From positions 5,403,501 through 5,467,500 of the forward strand of contig NZ_CP020104.1 in the NCBI RefSeq assembly GCF_002056795.1: a DNA stretch of 64,000 nt, read 5' to 3'. The DNA comes from Spirosoma aerolatum. GTDB taxonomy: Bacteria > Bacteroidota > Bacteroidia > Cytophagales > Spirosomataceae. Shown here in pieces: positions 16,413 to 24,258 of the stretch (its first letter is position 1; each line of letters begins with the position of its first letter). The notes under the pieces were generated by a model. It saw nothing but the letters and a program-made list of their open reading frames with translations. It did no database searches and had not been told where the DNA came from. A program made the translations under genes and the position numbers.

Positions 16413-17396
16413 TCAAAACGCTACTGGTTTCAGCCGAAGGCCAGTATCCTCCGGCAAGCCAAAGACTAGATTCAGGTTCTGAACGGCTTGTCCCGATGCC
16501 CCTTTGGTCAGGTTGTCGATCACACTCGTAATGAGCAGTTGGCCGTCGTGTACTTCCAGATGCAACAAACATTTGTTGGTATTCACCACCTGCTTCACAT
16601 CAACGGGCGTATCGCTCACATGCGTAAACGGATGATTCTCGTAATAGGCTTTGTACAACAGCTTCGCTTCATCTAGCGTACCCAAAAATGCGGTGTACAC
16701 ATTGGCCATGATACCCCGCGTAAAATCACCCCGGTAGGGTACAAAATTGATAGCCGCTTTAAAATCAGGCTCCAGTTGAGTCAGGCTTTGGCGAATTTCG
16801 GCCAGATGCTGGTGGGTGAACGCTTTATAGATCGATACGTTGTTATTCCGCCAGGTAAAGCCCGTTGTGGGTACCAGGGCTTGTCCGGCTCCGGTGCTGC
16901 CCGTAATGGCGCTCACCTGTACCGCATCAGTTAATTTACCCGCTTTGGCTAATGGCAATAAAGCCAGTTGGATGCTCGTCGCAAAGCAGCCGGGGTTGGC
17001 AATCCGGGTCGCTTCCTGAATCCGTTCGCGTTGTAGTTCGGGCAGTCCGTACACAAAATCGTCGTGTTCGTCACGAAAGTCGGCGCTAAGGTCAATCACC
17101 ATCACATCGTCGGATACCTCATGATCGGCCATAAAGGTCGCCGACGCCCCATGCCCCGAACAGAGAAATACGGCATCCAATCCTTCCTGCGCCACTAGCT
17201 CAGTTGTTTCGGCACCTGAAAAAGTAAGATCAGTATCGCCCAGCAGATCGGTATGGGTTGACCAGACAGGTTTGCCAGCCTGGCTTTTGCTATGTACAAA
17301 CGCGACATTAACAAAGGGGTGGTTAATCAAAATACGCAGCAGTTCGCCACCTGTGTAGCCTGCTCCGCCAATAATACCAACGTTAATTTTTTCCAT
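16413..17396 (-). CDS. argC: N-acetyl-gamma-glutamyl-phosphate reductase
   Basis: Third step of arginine biosynthesis: NADPH-dependent reduction of N-acetylglutamyl-5-phosphate (or, in some Bacteroidota, the N-succinyl form) to the semialdehyde. 327 residues from the ATG at 17396; an upstream in-frame ATG adds ten residues before the Rossmann fold. The nucleotide motif is VGIIGGAGYTGGELLR (residues 6-21), and the catalytic Cys137 is in NPGCFATS, with STGAG and FVPYRGDFTRGI further on. It lies downstream of argG and a GT9 gene on the same strand, but about 290 bases of repeat-rich DNA precede it, so it may have its own promoter. Confidence 0.95.
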   Translation of the reverse strand: MEKINVGIIGGAGYTGGELLRILINHPFVNVAFVHSKSQAGKPVWSTHTDLLGDTDLTFSGAETTELVAQEGLDAVFLCSGHGASATFMADHEVSDDVMVIDLSADFRDEHDDFVYGLPELQRERIQEATRIANPGCFATSIQLALLPLAKAGKLTDAVQVSAITGSTGAGQALVPTTGFTWRNNNVSIYKAFTHQHLAEIRQSLTQLEPDFKAAINFVPYRGDFTRGIMANVYTAFLGTLDEAKLLYKAYYENHPFTHVSDTPVDVKQVVNTNKCLLHLEVHDGQLLITSVIDNLTKGASGQAVQNLNLVFGLPEDTGLRLKPVAF

Positions 17397-17494
17397 TATG
17401 AAAAGGATTGGAACACAAAGGGACACGGAGATTCACTGAGGTATTATTGCTATAAGGCTGTTCAAGCTTTATAAAAAGGCTCCTAATAGAGTAC

Positions 17495-17586
17495 GTTTTG
17501 TCATTCCGACGCAGGAGGAATCTCAAGGTCTCCAAACACTCAGGTAGGAATACCTTGAGATTCCTCCTGCGTCGGAATGACAAAAC
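17495..17586. repeat. Perfect 34-bp inverted repeat with GACGCAGGA motif
   Basis: Arms 17495-17528 and 17553-17586 are exact complements over 34 bases, loop 24 bases. The arm holds ATTCCGACGCAGGAGGAATC, itself a partial palindrome. It shares TTCCGACGCAGGA with the hairpin at 14157-14169, which indicates a dispersed family. Confidence 0.85.
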
Positions 17587-17654
17587 ACGCTATTCAAAGT
17601 CTCGTTAAAATGGCAACAGCTTCAGCGTGAAGCTTTCTCAACGAATCTCCGGTT

Positions 17655-17672
17655 TTCTCCGTGTATCTCTGT
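17655..17672 (+). repeat. 18-base dispersed repeat, copy 2
   Basis: Identical to 14256-14273. It lies just below the end of the GT9 gene. Confidence 0.7.
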
Positions 17673-17683
17673 ATCATAGCTAG

Positions 17684-18880
17684 TTAACCTATTATCCCCC
17701 GAAACCATTCCACAGCCCGATCAATTACGCCAGCATCAAACGTAGTGACGTATTCGCTGGAGAAGCCAGGCCGATCGAGGGTAAGGTATCGGCTCGGTTC
17801 ATGATTGTGAATGACCAGCGTTGGCTGGCTCGAAATGGGGAAAAACTGAATACCCATACCACGTTTCTGAAACGAAAGCGTAGGACACCCCAGGCAGCAC
17901 AGGTGCATCGGTAACGAATCGAGCGTAAACGCAGCCTTTGCCTGTTCGCTCAGACTAGCCATATCTTGCAGGGTTAGCTTACCTACCGCCGATACCAGTC
18001 GGTCGGCAAAGGCAGGCTCTGCCGCCCGGACTTGCTCGTACAGGTTCGTCGTGAACGCTTTCTGGCCGCCAAAAACTATTGGAGAGGTGCTTTCCTGCAA
18101 CAACCGGACAGCCAGTTCACTCCAGTATTCCAGCGGCAACATCCGCACTTCATCGCCCGATTCCGGGAAAATCAAAATAGGCTTTTGAGTTGGCACCGAT
18201 CGATCCAGTTTACTCCATAATTGATCTGGCGATTCGGCTGGATGCACGAAATAAGGCTTTACGGTGCGCAGATCGGCTTCGATGCCCATCGGCTTGAGCA
18301 GTTTCAGAATCAGATCGAAGTTATGCACCTCTTCGTCGGGCATAAAAAACTCGTCGTCGAGCAAGCCCCCGAAGCCACGGGTGCCATAGCCGATTTTACG
18401 TTTAACCTTCAGATACGGCAGTACAAAATGCATGGGCGAATCCGAAAACCGTACATCGATCGAAAAATCATAGACCGTATCGTGCAACGTTGCGGTGGCG
18501 GATTTGGCGGTCTGGTAAAACTCCTGCCATTTGCCCCATGTCGACAACGGTCGCCGGTTGGTATTCGGGTGGTTCAGATGAATGACCCGTCGGATGTAGG
18601 GATTTCCCTTCCAGATCGGATCGCACCAACTTCCGGCCAGCACATCGATCTGTGCATTGGGATACCGTTGCCGGATCAGCGGGAAAATGTACGATACAAT
18701 CAGCGCATCACCCAGATGTCCCGATGTCATCACCAGTATAAGGGGCGTATCCAGATTGGGCGACCCAAAATCCCGACGGGAATAGCTTCCCCGTGCATAG
18801 CCATCCACTACGACATCAAGCAGTTGCAGTGGATAGGCTACACTCCGGGGGGCGCAATATTTTCGGGCTTTACCGATCAC
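17684..18880 (-). CDS. Glycosyltransferase family 9 (heptosyltransferase-like)
   Basis: 398 residues. Two Rossmann-like halves as in GT-B enzymes. The N-terminal signature MTSGHLGDALIVSYIFPLIRQRYP (first 20 shown in part) matches the G-x-GD motif of ADP-heptose:LPS heptosyltransferases. The C-terminal half has ILIFPESGDEVRMLPLEYW, IVFGGQ and LDSLPMHLCCLGCPTL. It would add a sugar to a cell-surface glycolipid or polysaccharide. Translation starts with GTG inside the last codons of argG (GTGA overlap, 18877-18880), an arrangement that couples it to argG even though the functions differ. I cannot tell the sugar donor. Confidence 0.8.
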   Translation of the reverse strand: MIGKARKYCAPRSVAYPLQLLDVVVDGYARGSYSRRDFGSPNLDTPLILVMTSGHLGDALIVSYIFPLIRQRYPNAQIDVLAGSWCDPIWKGNPYIRRVIHLNHPNTNRRPLSTWGKWQEFYQTAKSATATLHDTVYDFSIDVRFSDSPMHFVLPYLKVKRKIGYGTRGFGGLLDDEFFMPDEEVHNFDLILKLLKPMGIEADLRTVKPYFVHPAESPDQLWSKLDRSVPTQKPILIFPESGDEVRMLPLEYWSELAVRLLQESTSPIVFGGQKAFTTNLYEQVRAAEPAFADRLVSAVGKLTLQDMASLSEQAKAAFTLDSLPMHLCCLGCPTLSFQKRGMGIQFFPISSQPTLVIHNHEPSRYLTLDRPGFSSEYVTTFDAGVIDRAVEWFRGIIG

Positions 18881-20079
18881 TGGTTGTTGATTTTCTCATA
18901 GATCATCACCTGATTGGAGGCCACTTTCGAGAAGCCCCGCACATCGTCTCCGGTCCAGGCATTGTTCATTTCGCCATACGAACCAAACGTCGACGACATC
19001 AGATCATGCTCCGACTCAATGCCCAGCACCTGGAAACGGTGAGGAGCCAGCAGTACGTGTACCTTACCCGACACATGCGCCTGCGTATCGGCCAGGAAGG
19101 TTTCGATGTTGCGCATCACCGGGTCCATAAACTGGCCTTCGTGCAGCATGGTGCCGTACCAGTTGGCCAGTTGCTCTTTCCAGTATAGTTGCCACTTACC
19201 CAGTACGTGTTTTTCGAGCGTGTGGTGCGCCTTGATCAGAATCAGCGGAGCGGGAGCTTCGAAACCGACGCGGCCTTTGATGCCGATAATGGTGTCGCCT
19301 ACGTGTATGTCGCGCCCAATGCCAAACGGCCCGGCGAGTTCGGTGATCTTGCGGATAGCATCGACCGAATTGGGGTACATTTCCGAGAACGTAGCCCCCG
19401 AAACACCCCGAATTTCGCCATGCTGGAAGGTCAGCGTAATGGTTTCAGGCTCGGTTTTGGTGATCTGGGTAGGCCAGGCCGCTTCGGGCAGGAACTGATC
19501 GGACGTCAGGGTTTCCTTACCGCCAACCGACGTACCCCACAAACCTTTGTTGATCGAGTAAGCCGCTTTGTGCCACTCCTGATCCACCCCTTTCGACTTG
19601 AGGTATTCGATTTCGGCTTCCCGCGACAGCCGCAGGTCGCGAATGGGCGTGATGATTTCGGCGTCGGGCGCTATGATCCGAAACGCCATGTCGAACCGCA
19701 CCTGATCGTTACCGGCTCCAGTGCTGCCATGAGCAATAGCCGACGCACCGATTTCGCGGGCATACTCGGCCGCAGCGATGGCCTGAAAAATCCGTTCGGC
19801 ACTCACGCTAAGCGGGTAGGTGTTGTTTTTCAGAACGTTACCAAACACCAGAAACTTCAGACATTGCTGGTAGTAATCGTCGGTTTTCGAAATCGTCTTA
19901 TGCGATTTCACGCCCAGCGAATACGCCCGCTCCTCAATGGCTTTGAGTTCGGCATCCGAAAAACCGCCCGTATCGACCAGTACAGAATACACATCCATAC
20001 CCCGGTCTTCGGACAGATATTTAACGCAGAAGGAGGTATCCAGACCTCCACTAAAGGCAAGAACTACTTTTTGAGACAT
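18877..20079 (-). CDS. argG: Argininosuccinate synthase
   Basis: Joins citrulline and aspartate with ATP to give argininosuccinate, the penultimate arginine step. 400 residues from the ATG at 20079 (a TTG two codons upstream is less likely). The ATP-pyrophosphatase loop is AFSGGLDTSF (about residues 7-16), followed by AHGSTGAGNDQVRF and the aspartate/citrulline-binding region NKGLWGTSVGGKETL. Length and motifs are normal. It begins a minus-strand run argG-GT9-(repeats)-argC-GNAT. The upstream 280 bases hold an inverted repeat at 20297-20331 but no clear promoter. Confidence 0.95.
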   Translation of the reverse strand: MSQKVVLAFSGGLDTSFCVKYLSEDRGMDVYSVLVDTGGFSDAELKAIEERAYSLGVKSHKTISKTDDYYQQCLKFLVFGNVLKNNTYPLSVSAERIFQAIAAAEYAREIGASAIAHGSTGAGNDQVRFDMAFRIIAPDAEIITPIRDLRLSREAEIEYLKSKGVDQEWHKAAYSINKGLWGTSVGGKETLTSDQFLPEAAWPTQITKTEPETITLTFQHGEIRGVSGATFSEMYPNSVDAIRKITELAGPFGIGRDIHVGDTIIGIKGRVGFEAPAPLILIKAHHTLEKHVLGKWQLYWKEQLANWYGTMLHEGQFMDPVMRNIETFLADTQAHVSGKVHVLLAPHRFQVLGIESEHDLMSSTFGSYGEMNNAWTGDDVRGFSKVASNQVMIYEKINNQ

Positions 20080-20296
20080 CGGCAAAAAGATAACGGGTTA
20101 CTAACCGCCCGATTATCAGTCTAGTTTTGGAGGGGCAAATATCGGGCTTGTTCCCGAAAAACCCGACTTAATTTCTATCCTTTCGTTAGTAGTGGCATAC
20201 CATTACATCAGTAGTACTCGCAACAAACCACTTAACACCCAACCAGAACACATTAATCCGATTCCAAACCAGTTGACAGCGATATTAAGCTATTGT

Positions 20297-20331
20297 TAGT
20301 GTATAGGATATATAAAATCCGCTATACACTA
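20297..20331. repeat. Inverted repeat in the spacer between argG and the Crp-family gene
   Basis: TAGTGTATAG (20297-20306) faces CTATACACTA (20322-20331) and the pairing continues inward with GGAT/ATCC. It lies just below the stop of the Crp-family gene and upstream of argG. It could be a terminator stem or an operator. The rest of 20080-20363 holds nothing I recognise. Confidence 0.45.
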
Positions 20332-20363
20332 GTCCCCTGTTAGTAAGCCTAACTTTAAAATAA

Positions 20364-20927
20364 TCAATCTAGCAACCCTTTCAGGCTTCTGTTTAACGTA
20401 CGGATTGTAATGCCGAGATAAGAAGCCATTTCTTCTTTTGACAGTTTAAGGCCATGTTTCGCCTGCAGTTCCAGCAACTTTTTCAAGCTATGTTCTACTG
20501 TATAAAGTTGTTGAAACGATGCACGGATGGATGTGTTAATAATTCGCCCGGCAAATGTATTTAACAGCAAATGATTCAACTGTAAATCAGTTTGTAGTAA
20601 GTGAAAAAAATATGGAGTTGAAAAGGCAAATACCGACGTATCGGTTATGGCATCTACACTGCATAAGCAGGTGATTGCTCTTATACTCTCTATTTCGCCA
20701 ACGATTTCGCCTGTTCCCAGAAATTCAACAATGTACTCTTTGTCATTCTCTTCACTGAGATAACATTTTGTAATGCCTTCCTTTATCAACATCACTTTGG
20801 TAGCCGCTTCGCCCTGCCTCAACAGATTTTGCCCCTTTCTAAACTGTTTTACGATAATTTCTTCTTTGTGCTGCTTTTCGTAAAGCGTTTCGATGTATTC
20901 TAAAAACGTCTGATTGGTGCGTACCAT
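20364..20927 (-). CDS. Crp/Fnr-family transcription regulator
   Basis: About 187 residues from the ATG at 20927; a longer frame to 20990 would add 21 basic, low-complexity residues and run into the divergent gene's leader. A cyclic-nucleotide-binding-like beta barrel (about 15-120; FRKGQNLLRQGEAATKVMLI, FLGTGEIVGEIES) precedes a short C-terminal helix-turn-helix (LSKEEMASYLGITIRTLNRS). The canonical cAMP-binding Arg-Ser pair is not evident, as is common in Bacteroidota members. It is divergent from the HAD and acetyltransferase genes, which it may control. AT content is higher than in flanking genes. Confidence 0.85.
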   Translation of the reverse strand: MVRTNQTFLEYIETLYEKQHKEEIIVKQFRKGQNLLRQGEAATKVMLIKEGITKCYLSEENDKEYIVEFLGTGEIVGEIESIRAITCLCSVDAITDTSVFAFSTPYFFHLLQTDLQLNHLLLNTFAGRIINTSIRASFQQLYTVEHSLKKLLELQAKHGLKLSKEEMASYLGITIRTLNRSLKGLLD

Positions 20928-21004
20928 AAAATCTGTACGGTGAGACAAATGTCCTTTTTTTTGTTTTGCTCCCTGCTCACTTTTGCCCACCGAATATAGA
21001 CAAT

Positions 21005-21700
21005 ATGCTAAAAGATACCATCACCACCGTAGTCTTTGATGCCGACGACACGCTGTGGATAAACGAACCTTATTTCCAGGAAGCCGAAAAGCTATTTTGC
21101 GAACTGATGGAAGATTACCTGCCACAGCACTCAACAGCTCAGGAACTGTTTAAAACCGAAATGCAAAACCTCTCTTTGTATGGATACGGAGTAAAAGGTT
21201 TTATGCTTTGCATGGTAGAAACAGCAATCCGGATTACAAACGGGAATGCCAATATAGACCTGGCAGAAAAGGTAATCCAGATAGGGAAGGTACTATTGCA
21301 GAAACCAATTGAATTGTTGCCAGGCGTTGTTGAAACCTTGAAACAACTGCAAGGGAAGTTTCGATTGGTAGTGGCAACAAAAGGAGATTTACTCGACCAG
21401 GAAAATAAACTTAAACAATCAGGGTTAGAGCCATACTTCCACCATATTGAAATTATGAGTGATAAGCAAGTTGGCAACTATCAAAAGCTTATCAAACACC
21501 TCGATTGCAAGGCTGAAAACTTCCTTATGCTGGGCAACTCTATTAAATCAGACATCCTCCCTGTACTGGAACTTGGCGGCTTTGCTGCGCACACTCCTTA
21601 TCACGTTACTTGGCAGCACGAACGCTACGAAGCAAGAGTGGAACACGAGCGCTTTTTTGAACTACAATCCATAAATGAAATCCTTACCTACCTGTTGTAG
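21005..21700 (+). CDS. HAD-superfamily hydrolase
   Basis: 231 residues from the ATG at 21005. Motif I is DADDTLW (Asp nucleophile and acid/base Asp+2), motif II is VVATKG, and motif III/IV includes FLMLGNSIKSDILPV. The helical cap after motif I places it in the subfamily I group (YjjG/phosphoglycolate phosphatase-like). Expected reaction is dephosphorylation of a small phosphorylated metabolite in the cytoplasm. It abuts the chloramphenicol-acetyltransferase-like gene (start two bases past the stop) and is divergent from the Crp/Fnr gene, forming a compact AT-rich unit. Confidence 0.85.
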   Translation: MLKDTITTVVFDADDTLWINEPYFQEAEKLFCELMEDYLPQHSTAQELFKTEMQNLSLYGYGVKGFMLCMVETAIRITNGNANIDLAEKVIQIGKVLLQKPIELLPGVVETLKQLQGKFRLVVATKGDLLDQENKLKQSGLEPYFHHIEIMSDKQVGNYQKLIKHLDCKAENFLMLGNSIKSDILPVLELGGFAAHTPYHVTWQHERYEARVEHERFFELQSINEILTYLL

Positions 21701-21702
21701 TG

Positions 21703-22329
21703 ATGAAAAAAAGTATTAATGTTAACGACTGGAACAGGAAAGAACACTATCTTTTTTTCTCCAAATTTGAAGAGCCATTCTTTGGCGTCACTATATCTGT
21801 TAATTGCACAATTGCTTACCAACAGGCAAAATCCAAAAACATTTCATTCTTTCTCTACTACCTGTACCGAGCTCTGAGAGCAGCCAATGAAGTAGAAAAT
21901 TTCCGCTACCGGATTTATAAAAACGAAGTGTATATATACGACAGTATACAAGCATCGACAACTGTTAATCGCCCAAACGGAACTTTTGGCTTCTCGTATA
22001 TTGATTATATAGAGAATGAACATGAGTTTTACGAAAGTGCCCGTGTGGAAATGGAAAAGGTTCGACAGGCAAGTGGTTTACTGCCAGCCGTTTCAGGAGA
22101 AAATGTAATTCATTTTTCAGTGCTTCCATGGCTGAATTTTACAAGTCTATCTCACGCCAGAAGTTTTTCTTTTTCTGATAGTTCTCCAAAAATATCTTTT
22201 GGAAAAATGATAGAGCAAGGCCCGTTAAAATCGATGCCTGTTTCAATACATGCGCATCATGGTCTGATGGATGGTTATCATGTTGGGCTATTTGCAGACA
22301 TTTTTCAGGAGATGCTTGATAAAAAGTAG
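21703..22329 (+). CDS. Chloramphenicol-acetyltransferase-like protein
   Basis: 208 residues from the ATG at 21703 (a GTG one codon upstream overlaps the HAD stop). The N-terminus WNRKEHYLFF matches the start of CatA-type enzymes. The catalytic motif HHGLMDG (His185-His186, Asp190-Gly191) near the C-terminus is intact. Enzymes of this fold form trimers and move an acetyl group from acetyl-CoA to a hydroxyl. Whether chloramphenicol is the substrate is unknown, since chromosomal Bacteroidota homologues are widespread and mostly untested. It follows the HAD gene in one operon. Confidence 0.8.
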   Translation: MKKSINVNDWNRKEHYLFFSKFEEPFFGVTISVNCTIAYQQAKSKNISFFLYYLYRALRAANEVENFRYRIYKNEVYIYDSIQASTTVNRPNGTFGFSYIDYIENEHEFYESARVEMEKVRQASGLLPAVSGENVIHFSVLPWLNFTSLSHARSFSFSDSSPKISFGKMIEQGPLKSMPVSIHAHHGLMDGYHVGLFADIFQEMLDKK

Positions 22330-22572
22330 TACTGCCTTCTACCGGTAACAAATGTATTTGTAAAAGCGTGGCTTGACCAGCAGCAACTATATAGCATTAA
22401 TTCTTATCACCTTTTATGGCCAGCTCGGCCTGAAGCATTTAGTAATTGTTCTTATTTTCAGCATCAGTTTTTTAATTTGGTATTTGTATCAGGCTAGCAT
22501 TCCCCTATTCCCATGCCATCATAAATGCTTTACTATTAGTTAACAGGTGATTCGACCGCAAACAGAAGCAAA

Positions 22573-23100
22573 ATGCTGAATAATATTTCAACATCTTTCC
22601 CGATATTGACTAGTAAACGATTGACACTTCGACAACCTTTGGAAAGTGATGCGCAGCACCTATTTTTACTTCGGTCTGACATTAGTGTAAATAAATATCT
22701 CGACCGTCAGCCAACCGAAACTGTAGAAGAAGTAGTAAGCTTTATTAGAAAAGTAAATGAAAACTTTAAAAATGGCACGGGTATTTATTGGGTGATTATA
22801 CAAGCAGGAAACGAAAAGGTTATCGGTGCAATTTGCCTTTTTAATTTCTCATACGAACTTAAAAAGTGTGAAATCGGGTACGAGCTTCTATCCAATTATC
22901 AAGGCAAAGGGATAATGAATGAGGCATTAAAGAAAATCATTGGATTCACTTTTAAGACACTGAAATTTGAGACAATTGACGCTTTTGTTCATAAAGGCAA
23001 TCAGCGTTCAACTAAGCTTCTTCGCAAGTTAAATTTCAAGGAAATGATAGGTATTGAAGAGGCTAGCTCTACCCTAGTACAATTCAGTTTGTCAAACTAA
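22573..23100 (+). CDS. GNAT N-acetyltransferase, RimJ/RimL type
   Basis: 175 residues. LTSKRLTLRQPLESDAQHLFLLRSD at the start (first part diagnostic), GYELLSNYQGKGIMNEAL as the acetyl-CoA loop and GNQRSTKLLRKLNF at the end fit the RimJ/RimL branch. The gene is much richer in A and T than most of the window and sits at the end of the AT-rich block with the Crp, HAD and acetyltransferase genes, 243 bases after the last. Substrate unknown. Confidence 0.82.
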   Translation: MLNNISTSFPILTSKRLTLRQPLESDAQHLFLLRSDISVNKYLDRQPTETVEEVVSFIRKVNENFKNGTGIYWVIIQAGNEKVIGAICLFNFSYELKKCEIGYELLSNYQGKGIMNEALKKIIGFTFKTLKFETIDAFVHKGNQRSTKLLRKLNFKEMIGIEEASSTLVQFSLSN

Positions 23101-23379
23101 AGATTACTGGTTTGGATCAATAAAAGCCCACCTAGCTAACAAAGGTTTAGTAAAATTTAAAATGACGGAATACCACCCCATCAGTCATGTTTCAGCGCCC
23201 GTCGATAGCGAAAACCCGAATGTACAATTTCTGAAACTTGCTACATTTTATATAAATCACCCTAAGCTTAGGGGATTTTAAGGTTCACTCAACCACCCCT
23301 ATTTTACTAGCTTCGCTGAGTAGGTTTGCTTAAACTACGCTTACTGTAGAAACACTGATCCTTACCAGAGCAATCTGCT
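23101..23379. other. Intergenic region before the secreted companion gene
   Basis: A 39-codon open frame (23162-23281) has no recognisable content. TAGGTTTG at 23321-23328 matches the Bacteroidota -7 element about 50 bases before the next ATG, but no TTG stands at the right distance upstream. Nothing else seen. Confidence 0.4.
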
Positions 23380-24138
23380 ATGAACAGACAACGCAAAACC
23401 TTGTTGCCAGTTATCACTTTCGGCGTTTTATCAATCTTGCAACTAAACGGCCTTACGGCGTTTGCCCAGGGACCCGGTCCGGGACAACGAATCCCCCTCC
23501 CTCCCATACCGCTAAAAGGCGATACGACCCATACCCTATCCAAACACTTCATACCAGCCGCTGCTGCTAAAAAAGCACCCGATTCTGAGGGATTTATTCA
23601 GCGCTGGCTGGTGCTGGAACCCGTGAAAAAAGATATTGTCAGGAATAATATTTTCACGGACAATTACCTCCGAACCACGTTTTCGACGGATAATTTTTCT
23701 AGTGATTATACCCTCGTCCCTAAAAATGGCGAAACGGTAAACGTGGGCAATCAGGCGCTGAAATGGTATGCGCTGGACAGCAAGGCGTTCAACTTTAATC
23801 TATACCATTTTACTTACGCCCTAAACAAGCCCAAATACGGAATCCTTGTCTGGCTAGTCACAGTGATCGACTGCCCGGAAGAAATCCCGAACGTCAGGAT
23901 GGCGGCTGGGTGCAATTCGGGAAGCATGTGGTGGCTGAATGGTCAGGAAGCCCTGCTACTCTCCGGCGACCGGGATATGATTGCCGACAATGGCACCTCG
24001 GCGCGATTGACGCTTAAAAAGGGAAAGAACATCATCCGCGGGGCCGTCATAAACGGACCGGGAATGGCTAATTTCTGTATGCGTTTTTTAGATGAAAAAG
24101 GATCGCCCATCAAAAACCTCCGTATTAGTTACGAATAG
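23380..24138 (+). CDS. Secreted protein of unknown function, beside a GH43 enzyme
   Basis: 252 residues with a signal peptide ending near residue 30 (LTAFAQ), then a Pro-rich segment and a beta-rich domain. The region SGSMWWLNGQEALLLSGDR and the end KGKNIIRGAVINGPG read like the galactose-binding or PA14-like modules that sit beside glycoside hydrolases, but I cannot name the family. It is 120 bases upstream of the GH43 gene on the same strand, with a 28-bp inverted repeat between. A role in binding plant polysaccharide is an inference. Confidence 0.6.
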   Translation: MNRQRKTLLPVITFGVLSILQLNGLTAFAQGPGPGQRIPLPPIPLKGDTTHTLSKHFIPAAAAKKAPDSEGFIQRWLVLEPVKKDIVRNNIFTDNYLRTTFSTDNFSSDYTLVPKNGETVNVGNQALKWYALDSKAFNFNLYHFTYALNKPKYGILVWLVTVIDCPEEIPNVRMAAGCNSGSMWWLNGQEALLLSGDRDMIADNGTSARLTLKKGKNIIRGAVINGPGMANFCMRFLDEKGSPIKNLRISYE

Positions 24139-24160
24139 CTCCTGTTTACGATTTGCTGCT

Positions 24161-24232
24161 TTACCCCTAAATCTCCTAAAAGGGACTTGGCTCCTTAGTA
24201 GACAAAGTCCCCTTTAGGAGATTTAGGGGTAA
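24161..24232. repeat. 28-bp inverted repeat with one mismatch
   Basis: Arms 24161-24188 and 24205-24232 (TTACCCCTAAATCTCCTAAA core) match in 27 of 28 positions, loop 16 bases. The motif AAGTCCCCTTTAGGAGATTT resembles a short element I recall as common between genes in Bacteroidota (from memory, not checked). Confidence 0.8.
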
Positions 24233-24258
24233 GGAAAGCTTAAACCACATTAGCACAC

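Larger units (their letters stand above)
17397..17683. other. Repeat-mosaic spacer between GT9 gene and argC
   Basis: The spacer holds a 34-bp perfect inverted repeat (17495-17586) flanked by oppositely oriented copies of the CTCCGTG..TCTCTGT element (about 17408-17437 and 17655-17672) and a small GCTTCAGCGTGAAGC palindrome near 17619. No gene was seen. Confidence 0.7.

Noticed and set aside
19189..20124. 311-codon open frame antisense to argG
   Set aside because: argG is a secure assignment with full-length motifs, and the antisense product resembles no protein.
21703..22329. Chloramphenicol resistance gene
   Set aside because: The fold and motif are there, but no close match to a known resistance enzyme can be shown by eye, so only the family is claimed.
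23162..23281. 39-codon frame before the secreted companion gene
   Set aside because: Too short and without any recognisable feature.
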